NCBI GenBank assembly: GCA_002307065.1
Contig: DBTN01000027.1
Location: 2,535 to 56,924 of the forward strand
Reading direction: 5' to 3'
Length of the DNA stretch: 54,390 nt
Origin: Akkermansiaceae bacterium UBA1315
GTDB lineage: Bacteria > Verrucomicrobiota > Verrucomicrobiia > Verrucomicrobiales > Akkermansiaceae
Position 1 is the stretch's first letter, and every line of letters starts with the position of its first letter. Positions 16,262 to 26,020 of this stretch are shown piece after piece. A model generated the notes under the pieces. The model was given only the letters and a program-made list of their open reading frames with translations. It was not told the DNA's origin and searched no databases. The translations under genes and the position numbers were made by a program.

Positions 16262-17587
16262 ATGCCAGATCTTTACATCGATATCTATTTCCGAGGCATG
16301 GTTAAAATGGTGCTAAATGAATATGATTTGTCGTTTTTTCGAGGAATCAACCGAGTAGCGCATGAATACGCACGACGGTTGCCGGAGCAGCCTGGCTTCA
16401 AGAACATTATTCTCTTTGGCTCCCGCTTGCCGTCGCTCACTCAAGGAAGTTTTCGGGTTGCAGGAATCCGCAAGAACCTCCATGGCCCGACGCACGTCAG
16501 TTGCCGAGAAAAATTCCTTTCCGCAGCGAATCGAATGGACCGCCTCCTCCAGAAAGCGATTCCCCGATACCGAAAAGTTACTCGGTTGGCAGGTGCGGCG
16601 GCTCGAAAAATTGGTGCGATAGGCCTTTCAAATGATCTCTATTTGCCTGAAGGCCCGAAGGCCGGAGACATCTGGCTTTCCGTTTGTTCTCCATTTAGCT
16701 CATCGATTCGAAAGCTCGCGGCAAAAAGGGTCTTGATTTGTTACGACTTCAATCAGGTATACCACCACCGTGAATTGGGCCTAGTCGCTCCTCTGATCGC
16801 TCCCGAATTTCATCCGGGCATTGATGTGCAAAATGATGAATGGGTTATTTGCATTTCGGAATATACGCGCTCCTGCTTTTTAAAATTCCACCCTGGATTT
16901 CCGCAAGAGCAAGTCTTTGTCGTACCTCTGGGCGCGGATATCGCTGTCTCGAATCCCGAAATCCGATCGGAAGACGTTCTTAAAACTTACGGCCTAACAG
17001 CCGAACGTTATTTTTTGACACTTGCAGCCGGCGGCCCCCATAAAAACAGCATCTGCATCATCGAAGAATTTTTGAAATGGAATTCTGAAGTCTCTGGCGG
17101 CGGGGATGTTAAGTTAGTGCTGGTTGGATCCGGACAGAACTATCTGGTTCCTCTTCTCTCTCCAGCCGCTCATGCCGCAATAAAGCAAGGGACGATTTTG
17201 TTTACGGGTTACGCACCAGACGAACATCTGCCAGCACTGTATGAGAACTGTCTCGCCTTCGTTTTCGCTTCGCTGGCTGAGGGTTTTGGATTACCGCCGT
17301 TGGAAGCAATGCTACATGGAGCGGCGGTGATCTGCTCGAATAAAACCAGCCTTCCAGAAGTCGTCGGAGATGCCGGACTTCTTTTTGATCCCTTAAACTT
17401 TGGCCATCTTGCAGAATGCCTAAATATTGTCTCAACCGATTCAATATTCCGCCACTCTCTTCAATCACGAGGGCGATCTCGTGCAGCAGAATTCACATGG
17501 CGAAAATCAGCAGAGAGATTGATGGACGTTCTAACAACGATCGCGAACACTCCCTTGAATCCTCTTAACGCGGCTTCACCTGATTAG
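16262..17587 (+). CDS. Family 4 glycosyltransferase
   Basis: A 441-residue GT-B protein. LTLAAGGPHKNSICIIEEF marks the start of the donor domain, and EGFGLPPLEAMLHGAAVICSN with SLPEVVGDAGLLFDP gives the retaining GT4 signature. An upstream block, CISEYTRSCFLKFHPG, is typical of GT4 members of the mannosyl/rhamnosyl type. G+C returns towards the window average in this gene. Acceptor and donor are not inferable. Confidence 0.85.
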   Translation: MPDLYIDIYFRGMVKMVLNEYDLSFFRGINRVAHEYARRLPEQPGFKNIILFGSRLPSLTQGSFRVAGIRKNLHGPTHVSCREKFLSAANRMDRLLQKAIPRYRKVTRLAGAAARKIGAIGLSNDLYLPEGPKAGDIWLSVCSPFSSSIRKLAAKRVLICYDFNQVYHHRELGLVAPLIAPEFHPGIDVQNDEWVICISEYTRSCFLKFHPGFPQEQVFVVPLGADIAVSNPEIRSEDVLKTYGLTAERYFLTLAAGGPHKNSICIIEEFLKWNSEVSGGGDVKLVLVGSGQNYLVPLLSPAAHAAIKQGTILFTGYAPDEHLPALYENCLAFVFASLAEGFGLPPLEAMLHGAAVICSNKTSLPEVVGDAGLLFDPLNFGHLAECLNIVSTDSIFRHSLQSRGRSRAAEFTWRKSAERLMDVLTTIANTPLNPLNAASPD

Positions 17588-17673
17588 AGAGTAAAGATAT
17601 TCTAAATTCCCTGCCCGGTTAATGAGGGCCCGCCGATTTCCTCAAAGTCGTCAAATTTTACCTTCTCGATAAC

Positions 17674-19110
17674 GTGAACAACAAAATTCTGCAGATTCTT
17701 CTCGTCCCGGTTTTTTTGATTCTCGGGATGTGGGCAACGAATTACATCGTTACACTCCCGGCATTTTTCCAGATCTACGCAGGCGCGTTGGCCGTATTGT
17801 TGGCATTCCTCCTCCTCTACGCCAGAAATCTTCCCTTTGATTTCAAATTCCTCGCCCTGCTGTTGCTTGGCTATGCTCTGGGAGGCAAAGGTTTCGCATA
17901 CATTAGTCCGTTCGACCCTTTTTATATCAGTGAAATCACTTTGGTGATCTGTATCGTAGGGTTGATAGCGCGTTGGTTTCAGCGAGTCCCTGTGTTTCCG
18001 ACGCACATTCACTGGGTCGTCTTTGGATGGATGTCTCTTACCGCCATTTACCTGATGAGGGATCTTCCACAATATCGCCTTGATGCAATCCGAGACAGCA
18101 CGATCGCTTACTACGGCCTGTATTTTTTCAGTGCTTACGCAATGTTTCAGAACCCCGACATCGACAAGGCGTTCTCAAAGGTCTTAAAATGGATGGTGGT
18201 ATTTAGCTACATCAGTGCGATCATCATCATCAGCGGTGTTTATATAAAATACATTAGCGCGTTTCCTGTGCTGATGAACGTAATTTTCCCGCATACGGAT
18301 GCGTTCTTGCCGCTGGTGTCCGCAGGAGCCATTTACGGGATCATGCAAGGCACCTCGAAACGTAGTATAGCCCTTGTCGCGGGTGGACTGCTCGGGATTG
18401 TTCTGCTATTGCTCTCAAAAACTGCGGGAATTTTCTGCTTTGGATGCAGTTTCATGTTTCTGATCATTTTCGCAAGAAGAGGCGAACTGTTATTTGCTTC
18501 CATAGGAATGGCCGCCTTAACCGGCATTACGGTCGCCATTCTGTTTGTAGGAGAATCCAAGTTCCTTAAAGAGCATATTCTCGAAAGCGATCAAATCCGG
18601 ACGATCAGCGATCTGGGCAATGCTTCCGGTGAAACGAATGATTCGACGTCCGACTGGCGGCTTTCATGGTGGAGAACCATCGCCGAAGACACTTTTGAAC
18701 ATAATCCTTTCTTGGGCTCTGGAATGGGAAGCGACATCACTACCCACTTCCTCGAAACGATCCTTGGAAATGCCGATACTGAAAATACGGCCCGCTACCC
18801 ACACTCGATTTTATTCAACGTGCTAGGACGCATGGGAATCGTCGGCCTCCTTGCCTTTTTAATCATGTTTGGCACATTTCTCCGGCTCAGTTATCAATTC
18901 GTGCGCAGGAATCTGACGATGCGAGAGATTGATTCCTCAGCTCTCATTGCATTTGCTACGTTTTTCAGTGGTCTTGCCAACTCATTGATTCAAGCAACTT
19001 ATGAACCACCTTACGCAGCAATCATCCACTGGGTTTGCTTGGGATATGTAGTCTCCTACCATTATCGATCCAGGGTCCCCCCCCAACCCCAAACGGCACT
19101 TCAATCTTAA
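17674..19110 (+). CDS. O-antigen ligase/polymerase-like membrane protein
   Basis: A 478-residue polytopic membrane protein with ten or more hydrophobic segments. The large periplasmic loop typical of Wzy/WaaL proteins is at about residues 290-380, with DWRLSWWRTIAEDTFEHNP, LGSGMGSD and the conserved-type RYPHSILFNVLGRMG. It probably polymerises repeat units or transfers glycan to an acceptor on the periplasmic face. The start is taken as GTG at 17674 because the hydrophobic N-terminus follows at once; no good ATG lies nearer. Its stop overlaps a possible ATG of the next gene (TAATG). A second Wzy/WaaL-like protein is encoded at 26021. Confidence 0.78.
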   Translation: MNNKILQILLVPVFLILGMWATNYIVTLPAFFQIYAGALAVLLAFLLLYARNLPFDFKFLALLLLGYALGGKGFAYISPFDPFYISEITLVICIVGLIARWFQRVPVFPTHIHWVVFGWMSLTAIYLMRDLPQYRLDAIRDSTIAYYGLYFFSAYAMFQNPDIDKAFSKVLKWMVVFSYISAIIIISGVYIKYISAFPVLMNVIFPHTDAFLPLVSAGAIYGIMQGTSKRSIALVAGGLLGIVLLLLSKTAGIFCFGCSFMFLIIFARRGELLFASIGMAALTGITVAILFVGESKFLKEHILESDQIRTISDLGNASGETNDSTSDWRLSWWRTIAEDTFEHNPFLGSGMGSDITTHFLETILGNADTENTARYPHSILFNVLGRMGIVGLLAFLIMFGTFLRLSYQFVRRNLTMREIDSSALIAFATFFSGLANSLIQATYEPPYAAIIHWVCLGYVVSYHYRSRVPPQPQTALQS

Positions 19111-19136
19111 TGCCCGCAGGAATTCAGATTTCAGCT

Positions 19137-20381
19137 ATGAAAAAGAATGTCATCCTTAGTGCCTATAGCTTCGCCCCTAGGCAAGGATCTGAATCTGGAA
19201 CAGCTTGGGCAACAGCATTAACACTGGCTCAAGAGTATCAGGTCACCGTCGTATGCGCCGGCCACTATCGAAAACACTTTCAGGAGGACGACCTCATACA
19301 TCTAAGCGGGCAGGGTATCGAAGTGAAGTTTTTCGAGGATGATCGCCATTTTTGGCTACTCAAGCTTCCGGGTGGGATGATTAGAAATAAAATTTATTAT
19401 ATTTTCTGGCAACAAGCTATCCGCGAAGTTTTCAGAGAATTGATTCACGAAAAGAAGCCGGCCTTTGTTCAGCATGTGACATGGGGAAATGGAACGGTTC
19501 CCTCTGGTTTAGCGGGTCTAGGCGTGCCGTTCGTATTTGGGCCAGCGGGAGGATTCGAGTGTGGTAGCGATCTGCTGTCACGGAAGATGGGGTGGCAGCA
19601 TCGACTGAAAGAGGCGTTCCGACGGGCGCTTATTTCTCGGTCGAAGCGATCTAGAAAACTAAAAGATATGTATGCCAAGGCGGATCTTGTCTTTGCTTGC
19701 ACCGACGAATCAGAACGGGCAATGGCGAGACTCGGCGCTCGAAATATCGTTCGCATGACCAACGCCGGCATTTACACCAATCGGGTGAAACAACTTCAAG
19801 AAATTCGTAGCAGCAAGAAACAAAATGCTCTCTTCGAAATTTTCTTTGCCTCCCGGCTTGTAGGTTGGAAAGGCGAAGAAATTGCAATTCGGGCGGTGGC
19901 TAAGCTAAATGACAAAAATTGGAAACTCACTATTCTTGGAAGCGGTCCGAATTTAAACCGTAGCATTCAGCTTTCGGAGCGGCTGGGAGTATCCTCCAAT
20001 ATTCAATTTATCCAATTTCTACCAGACTGGGAGCAGGTGTGGCGATTATATGCATTCAGTGATTTATTCCTCTTCTTAAGTCTTCATGACTCGGGGGGGA
20101 CCGGTGCGCTCGAAGCGATGGGCGCGGGACTACCCGTCATCACTCTAGACCTCGGAGGACCTTCGGATTATATCGATGAAACGTGTGGGGTGAAGATACC
20201 CGTGGAAGCATTTCCATCGGTGATTCAAAATGTGACAAACGCAATCCAAAACATCAAAGAAGACGAGGTCATGAGAAGCGCTCTGGGGAAACGCGGCCTC
20301 GAAAGATGCCTTGAGTCTTTCACTTGGGAAGCTCGTGGTAGCGCCTTGCTAGATGCCGTGCGCCCTCTCGCTAAACACTAG
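19137..20381 (+). CDS. Family 4 glycosyltransferase
   Basis: A GT-B enzyme of 414 residues from the ATG at 19137. The N-terminal SAYSFAPRQGSESGTAWATA matches a GT4 subgroup that starts with such a 'GSE-G-W' block. The C-terminal domain has FASRLVGWKGEEIAIRAV, then the donor signature DSGGTGALEAMGAGLPVITLD. An upstream ATG at 19110 overlaps the preceding stop (TAATG) and would add nine residues. I prefer 19137 because homologues of this type begin a few residues before the SAY block, but coupling makes 19110 possible. Confidence 0.83.
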   Translation: MKKNVILSAYSFAPRQGSESGTAWATALTLAQEYQVTVVCAGHYRKHFQEDDLIHLSGQGIEVKFFEDDRHFWLLKLPGGMIRNKIYYIFWQQAIREVFRELIHEKKPAFVQHVTWGNGTVPSGLAGLGVPFVFGPAGGFECGSDLLSRKMGWQHRLKEAFRRALISRSKRSRKLKDMYAKADLVFACTDESERAMARLGARNIVRMTNAGIYTNRVKQLQEIRSSKKQNALFEIFFASRLVGWKGEEIAIRAVAKLNDKNWKLTILGSGPNLNRSIQLSERLGVSSNIQFIQFLPDWEQVWRLYAFSDLFLFLSLHDSGGTGALEAMGAGLPVITLDLGGPSDYIDETCGVKIPVEAFPSVIQNVTNAIQNIKEDEVMRSALGKRGLERCLESFTWEARGSALLDAVRPLAKH

Positions 20382-20426
20382 AATCAATTGGCGAATGAGA
20401 AAAAATAACAATTTAGTTCGGTTATC

Positions 20427-21578
20427 ATGATAGCGACCATGGGCTCACCTGAGAAAAAAAGACTTACTGCTGGATGGCTACCCGCCCATCCCTCCTCGGG
20501 CAGCCATTCAATGCGCCGGTATTGGGAAGCTCTGGCCAATTGCCACAAAGAACAAGATCGCTATGACATTCATTCGATTATCACCCCCGTCAGTCGCTCC
20601 CCCCGCGAGGGCAGGTGGGGGCAGATGGAAAGATATATACAGCGAAGGGTTGGTTATCCCTTAACCATTAAACTGCAATTTCAAGGGGAAATAGCCCACA
20701 TTTTAGATCATAGTTGGGCAGACTTGCTGACCTTTATCCCTCGAAATTCCCTCCGCATCGTAACGGTGCATGATTTAATCCCACTGCGTTTCCCCGGCGG
20801 TCTCAATGCGGCTCAAGTGGCGCGTTTCCGCACCTGGGTTTCACACAGTGGAAGCGCTCACGCCATCATCGCCGACTCTGAATACACTAAGCAGGAAATC
20901 GTTGATCTCCTTCAGCTCCCACCTGATAACATTTATGTGGTTCCTTGTGGAGTCGATCTTCCCCGCCAAGCTGATTTCACTTCTTCATGGATTGAAGAAC
21001 GGATCAGCAGCGCAAATCCATCCAATCAAAAACTGGTGATCGGAAGCATCGGCAGCACGATCGAGCGAAAAAATCTCGCGATTTTCCCTCAAGCGCTGGC
21101 GACCTATGTCAGCCTTACCGGCGCTCAACCCATTTTGGTCAGGGCTGGGGGAAAGCTACAAAAAACCTTGGCCGACGAAATCCGCCACGTCATTGGAGCA
21201 AACAATTTCTTAGAATTAGGATTTCTCAAAGATGAAGAGTTAGGAAACTTTTATCGTTCGGTTAATGTTGTAGTGGTACCTTCATACTATGAGGGGTTTG
21301 GATTACCAGTGCTTGAAGCAATGGCCTCGAAGGTCCCGGTCATCTCAAGCCGTGCCAGTAGTCTGCCAGAAGTAGGAGGCAAAGAAGCTATTTACTTTGA
21401 TCCTCAGTCTCCCGAAGAACTGGGCCACGAACTTGCGACACTAGCCAAGAATGGGATCTCGGACGATTGGCTTGATCGCGCCTACGAGAGAGCGGCCCGC
21501 TATTCGTGGCGAGCCTCACTCGAAGGAGTTTACTCGGTTTATGATGCAGCCTTGGACATCCGTGCCAAGAGAGCCTGA
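20427..21578 (+). CDS. Family 4 glycosyltransferase
   Basis: A 383-residue GT-B enzyme. TVHDLIPLRFPGG is in the acceptor domain, ADSEYTKQEIVDLL at the hinge, and YYEGFGLPVLEAMASKVPVI plus SLPEVGGKEAIYFDP form the retaining donor signature. The start at 20427 gives a short leader before TAGWLPAHPSSGSHSMRRYW, a block that fits this GT4 subgroup. The next glycosyltransferase begins 8 bases after its stop, indicating one transcript. Confidence 0.85.
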   Translation: MIATMGSPEKKRLTAGWLPAHPSSGSHSMRRYWEALANCHKEQDRYDIHSIITPVSRSPREGRWGQMERYIQRRVGYPLTIKLQFQGEIAHILDHSWADLLTFIPRNSLRIVTVHDLIPLRFPGGLNAAQVARFRTWVSHSGSAHAIIADSEYTKQEIVDLLQLPPDNIYVVPCGVDLPRQADFTSSWIEERISSANPSNQKLVIGSIGSTIERKNLAIFPQALATYVSLTGAQPILVRAGGKLQKTLADEIRHVIGANNFLELGFLKDEELGNFYRSVNVVVVPSYYEGFGLPVLEAMASKVPVISSRASSLPEVGGKEAIYFDPQSPEELGHELATLAKNGISDDWLDRAYERAARYSWRASLEGVYSVYDAALDIRAKRA

Positions 21579-21586
21579 TATTGTTT

Positions 21587-22777
21587 ATGAAGCGTCTTTC
21601 CATTCTTCAGGTATTCAGCCGATATCTCCAATACGGAGGGGAAGAAGGGAGCTTCTTCCGAATAGGCGATGCCATGCAATCCCGACATGACTTAGAATAT
21701 TTCATGGGATCCTCCGAAGAGCTGGCTTCCGACGGCTTTTTACGCAAGCTGATGATCCCTTTTCTGGTATTCTATAATGCCCGGACAATCCGACGACTGC
21801 AAACGTATCAAGAGATTGGCCATTTTGACTGTTGGCAGGTCCACAACGTTTTCCCAGCAATCTCACCCTCCGCTTACTCTTTAGCTTTTAAACTTGGTAT
21901 TCCAGTCGTCCATTACCTCCATAACTATAAGTTTGGATGCGTTAATGGGTTTCTTTTTCACGATGGAAAAGAAAATCGGGACTGCCTCAAGGGCAACTTT
22001 TGGCCAGCGATTCGCGATAAAACATGGAGAAACAGCCGGGTACAAACGGCCGTGATGGCCATGGTGCTGACCTACGCGAGATCTTACGTAAAAGTGTTTG
22101 AAAAAGTCACTCGTTGGGTCGCGATTAGCGAAGTGCAAAAAAGAATTCACGTCGAAATGGGTATTCCCGAAGATCGGATCGACGTCGTACCGCATTTTCT
22201 AGCCTGTGACCCCGATGCCCCTCTCCCTCCGTTTCCAGAAGATGGATACGGTCTATTTGTCGGCAGACTGTCTCCCGAAAAGGGTGTCAATCGACTGTTA
22301 GAGGCTTGGGCCTTGCTGCCCACAGATCGGAAACTGGTCATTATGGGAGATGGACCTGAGTCCGTGCCACTGCAGCGTCTCGCGCAGACACTCAAATTGG
22401 AAAACGTCGTATTCACCGGTTTTATCCCCCAAAAAGAACAAGGGATTATATGGGAAGGAGCCGCTTTTACTATCGTTCCGTCGATTTGGCAGGAAACCTT
22501 CGGCATGGTGGTCCTTGAATCATGGTCGAAAGGCAGGCCTGTCATAGCCCACGACATCGGTGCGCTACCCGAAATCATCCGCGATGGTATAGACGGATTT
22601 CTTGCGGATCGCGACAGGGTCGAGTCATTGGCCGCGGCATTGCAGAACGCATTTAGCGACCGGGAAAAATTGGTAGAAATGGGTTTAGCCGGATGGAGAC
22701 GATTGATCGAGGATTATAATGAATCACGATGGCTAGACCGAATCGATGCCGTCTACCGAGCTGCTGGAATCCTATAA
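21587..22777 (+). CDS. Family 4 glycosyltransferase
   Basis: A 396-residue GT-B enzyme. The N-terminus RLSILQVFSRYLQYGGEE is typical of GT4 proteins. VGRLSPEKGVNRLLEAW starts the donor domain, and WQETFGMVVLESWSKGRPVI with GALPEIIRDGIDGFL is the E-x7-E region. The ATG at 21587 is chosen over an in-frame TTG six bases upstream. The following gene begins 7 bases downstream, so co-transcription is likely. Confidence 0.86.
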   Translation: MKRLSILQVFSRYLQYGGEEGSFFRIGDAMQSRHDLEYFMGSSEELASDGFLRKLMIPFLVFYNARTIRRLQTYQEIGHFDCWQVHNVFPAISPSAYSLAFKLGIPVVHYLHNYKFGCVNGFLFHDGKENRDCLKGNFWPAIRDKTWRNSRVQTAVMAMVLTYARSYVKVFEKVTRWVAISEVQKRIHVEMGIPEDRIDVVPHFLACDPDAPLPPFPEDGYGLFVGRLSPEKGVNRLLEAWALLPTDRKLVIMGDGPESVPLQRLAQTLKLENVVFTGFIPQKEQGIIWEGAAFTIVPSIWQETFGMVVLESWSKGRPVIAHDIGALPEIIRDGIDGFLADRDRVESLAAALQNAFSDREKLVEMGLAGWRRLIEDYNESRWLDRIDAVYRAAGIL

Positions 22778-22784
22778 TTCAAAC

Positions 22785-23504
22785 ATGGAACTTCCCAAAA
22801 ATTCCCCTTTAAAAATTTCCACCCAAACGATTTTACCGGGTGCGATTTTACTTTCCGCTCTGACCGTCGATTACTTCGGGCTTCTTGGATTTAACATCAC
22901 GCCGATGACTTGCGTGATCTCCATATTTATCTTTGCTCGATTTATTGGATATCGTAAAACTCTGTTTTGGGCACCTATTTATATTTTTTGTAGCATTATT
23001 GTTCTGTGGGGCTCTCAAGCCCGCTGGCAGGCGGGGAGAGGCAATGTTCATGCGATGTTGACGTCCCGTACGGTTACAGCAACTATTGCATGTTCTATGG
23101 CTTGTATACTCGCCGGCTTGCGGGAAAGACAGGCGAATTCAGTGAAACAGATTGAAAGTGTATTAGATCGTCTCAGCATTGCCACCATCACATCCGACCA
23201 GGATGGATGGATCACTCACCTCAATACATCTGCGATGCCTTTCTTAGACAATGGAATCGCTCTCGGGGAGCCTTATTTCGCCTATTTTCGAGATATCTCT
23301 CAAAAAGGAAAATCAATTCAACGTTATCTCGATCTAGTCACAGGAAAGATCCAAGGCCCCGTCGCGATGGATCTGACATTTTCATCACAAAAAGACCGTA
23401 TTTTTCCTGCCCTCCTGATCCCATTGGCGGTGAACAACAAACGATTTATATTAACAGTAATTTATCCCTCCACGGATGAGCGGAACAAAGGCATAGATAT
23501 CTGA
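22785..23504 (+). CDS. Unrecognised membrane protein with C-terminal PAS-like domain
   Basis: A 239-residue protein I cannot name. Four hydrophobic segments occupy roughly residues 17-110: ILPGAILLSALTV, PMTCVISIFIFARF, APIYIFCSIIVLW and TVTATIACSMACILAGL. After a short polar linker comes a stretch resembling a PAS fold (about 120-230), with LSIATITSDQDGWITHLNTSA as the usual first strands and a closing RFILTVIYPS. No histidine kinase, GGDEF, EAL or DNA-binding domain follows. It sits between two glycosyltransferases, and its stop overlaps the next start (TGATG, 23502-23506). A sensor or regulatory subunit for glycan synthesis is possible. The PAS assignment is by eye. The start is the ATG at 22785; an upstream ATG at 22746 would overlap the previous gene. 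Confidence 0.6.
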   Translation: MELPKNSPLKISTQTILPGAILLSALTVDYFGLLGFNITPMTCVISIFIFARFIGYRKTLFWAPIYIFCSIIVLWGSQARWQAGRGNVHAMLTSRTVTATIACSMACILAGLRERQANSVKQIESVLDRLSIATITSDQDGWITHLNTSAMPFLDNGIALGEPYFAYFRDISQKGKSIQRYLDLVTGKIQGPVAMDLTFSSQKDRIFPALLIPLAVNNKRFILTVIYPSTDERNKGIDI

Positions 23505-24430
23505 TGGGAACACGACTAACACCAAAGATCGCGGCGATATTCGCGACGATGAACCGTTCGCAGCACGCGGCAACATGTGTTCAAGCACTTGCAAAACAAA
23601 CATTGCCTCCAAATTTGGTGGTCGTCGCGGATAATGATTCGAAGGATGATACCATCGCAGCATTGCACAACCTGAGCGACTTGCCCTTCTCCCTGGTTGT
23701 CCATCGAATGCCTCAGAACTTGGGCAATGCGGGAGGTATTGAAGAAGCGATGAAAATTGCTTTCGAAATGGACATTGATGCGGTTTGGATTCTAGATGAC
23801 GATTCTTGGCCACGGGATAATGCCCTTGAAAAACTAGTCATTCACGGTTGGCGTGCAGAAGTTGTAAGACACTCCCTTCAACTGGATCCCCAGACAGGAC
23901 TCTTTACCTGGCCCTTGCCAATCTACGATGATTCTGGGAACTGGAAACTATCATGGAAAAGTGAAGATCTTCCTGATCAAGAGCTGTGCCATAGTCGAGC
24001 CGCATGGACCGGAGCCCTCATTTCTAGAGAAATATATCAGGCCGTAGGGAGAGTATTAGGAGAGTTATTTATTCGAGGAGAAGATGAAGAGTATCCATGG
24101 CGAATCGGCAAATCAGGATTCACCTTTGAGCTTGTAAAAACTTCAATCCTTGACCACCCGGGCCCTCAAAATCTCCGGCATTGGAAGTTTCGAAATTGGC
24201 ATTTTATGCTTGAACGAGGCATTTCGGATTGGAAACTTTATTACAAAGTCCGTAACATGATCTGGTTGAAGCGGCAGCAAACCGGCTTCATGAAAGCGCT
24301 TCTCATGACGTTTGCATATCTATTAACTGTTTCATTAATGGAAAAGGGCAGGAACCGGCTGCATGTACTCTTTCACGCAGCACGGGATGGATGGAATGGC
24401 AAACTAGGCAAATGGGAACATCATGTCTGA
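23504..24430 (+). CDS. Family 2 glycosyltransferase (rhamnosyl/galactofuranosyl-type)
   Basis: A 308-residue GT-A enzyme. FATMNRSQHAATCVQALAKQ opens the fold, ADNDSKDDTIAAL holds the nucleotide-binding aspartates, and VWILDDDSWPRDNAL contains the DxD motif (DDD at about residues 102-104). MPQNLGNAGGIEEAM is typical of the GlfT2/rhamnosyltransferase-like GT2 subgroup. RGEDEEYPWRI (about 190-200) supplies the acidic acceptor-site block. Translationally coupled to the membrane PAS-like protein by a TGATG overlap. It ends 165 bases before the sugar-phosphate transferase gene; I see no clear terminator in that gap. Confidence 0.84.
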   Translation: MGTRLTPKIAAIFATMNRSQHAATCVQALAKQTLPPNLVVVADNDSKDDTIAALHNLSDLPFSLVVHRMPQNLGNAGGIEEAMKIAFEMDIDAVWILDDDSWPRDNALEKLVIHGWRAEVVRHSLQLDPQTGLFTWPLPIYDDSGNWKLSWKSEDLPDQELCHSRAAWTGALISREIYQAVGRVLGELFIRGEDEEYPWRIGKSGFTFELVKTSILDHPGPQNLRHWKFRNWHFMLERGISDWKLYYKVRNMIWLKRQQTGFMKALLMTFAYLLTVSLMEKGRNRLHVLFHAARDGWNGKLGKWEHHV

Positions 24431-24595
24431 CTCATGAGAAATTCGCTGCCGCTCAAGCCTTCATCGCGCACTCCCGTCAGAACCATCTAGACGCAAAATC
24501 TGTTCTGACCCGGTGATATCTCTTCCCTGTTTCCCGATTTGGGATACTCTTATTTGTCCCGACTGCCAACAGCTGTCCAATCACCCCCAATCCCT

Positions 24596-26002
24596 ATGGC
24601 GATTAGCCGCAAAGATTCATTTACGATTCAGGTACTTCAACTGACCGACGCATTTCTCATTTGGGCGGCCTTTTGGATCGGAGGCGAATTACGGGAAATT
24701 GTCCGGGATTGGATGGGCCAGGCCGTTGGAGCCGATGACGACTTCATGTCGATGAGCTGGGTGCTTTATATTGCGGTCCCTTTCACGCCGTTGATTTTGG
24801 AGCGTTTTGGATTTTACGAACGAATCCGCCAGAAAAAAAACCGAGTTGCCATTCGTCAGCTGCTTCAAGGACTGGTGACAATCGCATTGATCATCGGATT
24901 AATGGCGGTGTTTGCGAAGCTCGCTGACGCGAGGCGCCTGATTCTTGGCTTCGGACTCATCACGATCTTTATCCTTTTGCTCTGCCGGGACCGATTAACC
25001 CGCATTTGGCTCAGACGCAGATCCGAAAATGACGCGGGGAAAGAGCGTGTCGTGATCGCCGGAACAGGATCTGAAATGGAAGAACTGGTTCAGGAACTCG
25101 ATCCTGAAATCATCTCGGAATGGAAAATCGTCCAACATTTCGATCTTCGAGATCAAACGGTTGAGGAGCTTTTCGATTTGCTGAAAGAGCAGTCGGTGGG
25201 GCGCGTAGTCTTCGCCGCCAAACATACTGAATTCGAGAAAGTTGCGCGCGCAGTCGAAGCGTGTGAGCTTCAAGGTGTTGAAGCGTGGATTGCAGCATCG
25301 TTTATTCGTAGCCAAATCGCCCGGCCAGTATTTGACGCGGTGGGTTCGAGACCCATGTTAGTACTGCGCTCTACTCCTGAACTGTCATGGGATTTGATGT
25401 TCAAATCGATGATGGACATGATCATTTCCGCACTCCTGATCACATTGACGTTGCCGGTCTGGATTGTCGCAATCATCGGCATCCGGCTTTCGAGCCCGGG
25501 TGCGCCGGTTTTCTTCTCCCAGATGCGTGCTGGACGATACGGAACTCCTTTCAAAATGTGGAAGTTCCGAACGATGGTCGCGAATGCGGAGGAACTTCTT
25601 CAAAAAATCAAAGAAGAGCATGGCAATCAGATGGACGGACCGGTCTTCAAGCTCGACCATGATCCACGGATTTTTCCATTTGGTGCGCTCCTGCGGAAAT
25701 TGAGTATCGATGAACTACCCCAGCTCATCAATGTGTTGTCGGGCGACATGAGCTTGGTAGGACCACGTCCACTTCCACTTTACGAAGTCGAAGCCTTCCA
25801 CGAGCTATCCCATCGACGGAGGCTCAGCGTGAAACCCGGAATTACCTGCGAGTGGCAAGCAGGCGGGCGTAACAAGATCACCAGTTTCGATGAATGGGTG
25901 AAAATGGATCTTCAATACATTGATAACTGGACTCTAGGCTTGGATATCCGGATTCTTTTAAAAACGATTCCCGCCGTTCTTTTTGGAAAAGGTGCCAAAT
26001 AG
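24596..26002 (+). CDS. Polyprenyl-phosphate sugar-1-phosphate transferase (WbaP/WcaJ-like initiating enzyme)
   Basis: A 468-residue initiating enzyme that transfers hexose-1-phosphate from a nucleotide sugar to undecaprenyl phosphate at the inner membrane. The N-terminal half has about four membrane segments. A cytosolic Rossmann-like region (RVVIAGTGSEMEELVQEL) follows. The C-terminal bacterial sugar transferase domain (about 275-468) begins with a membrane helix (MIISALLITLTLPVWIVAI). It continues with PVFFSQMRAGRYG, FKMWKFRTM, KLSIDELPQLINVLSGDMSL and VGPRP. These are the conserved catalytic and membrane-re-entrant blocks of the family. The start is ATG 24596; the upstream in-frame TTG at 24539 is not needed. 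Confidence 0.9.
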   Translation: MAISRKDSFTIQVLQLTDAFLIWAAFWIGGELREIVRDWMGQAVGADDDFMSMSWVLYIAVPFTPLILERFGFYERIRQKKNRVAIRQLLQGLVTIALIIGLMAVFAKLADARRLILGFGLITIFILLLCRDRLTRIWLRRRSENDAGKERVVIAGTGSEMEELVQELDPEIISEWKIVQHFDLRDQTVEELFDLLKEQSVGRVVFAAKHTEFEKVARAVEACELQGVEAWIAASFIRSQIARPVFDAVGSRPMLVLRSTPELSWDLMFKSMMDMIISALLITLTLPVWIVAIIGIRLSSPGAPVFFSQMRAGRYGTPFKMWKFRTMVANAEELLQKIKEEHGNQMDGPVFKLDHDPRIFPFGALLRKLSIDELPQLINVLSGDMSLVGPRPLPLYEVEAFHELSHRRRLSVKPGITCEWQAGGRNKITSFDEWVKMDLQYIDNWTLGLDIRILLKTIPAVLFGKGAK

Positions 26003-26020
26003 GCTACTGGTTTGGTCGTT

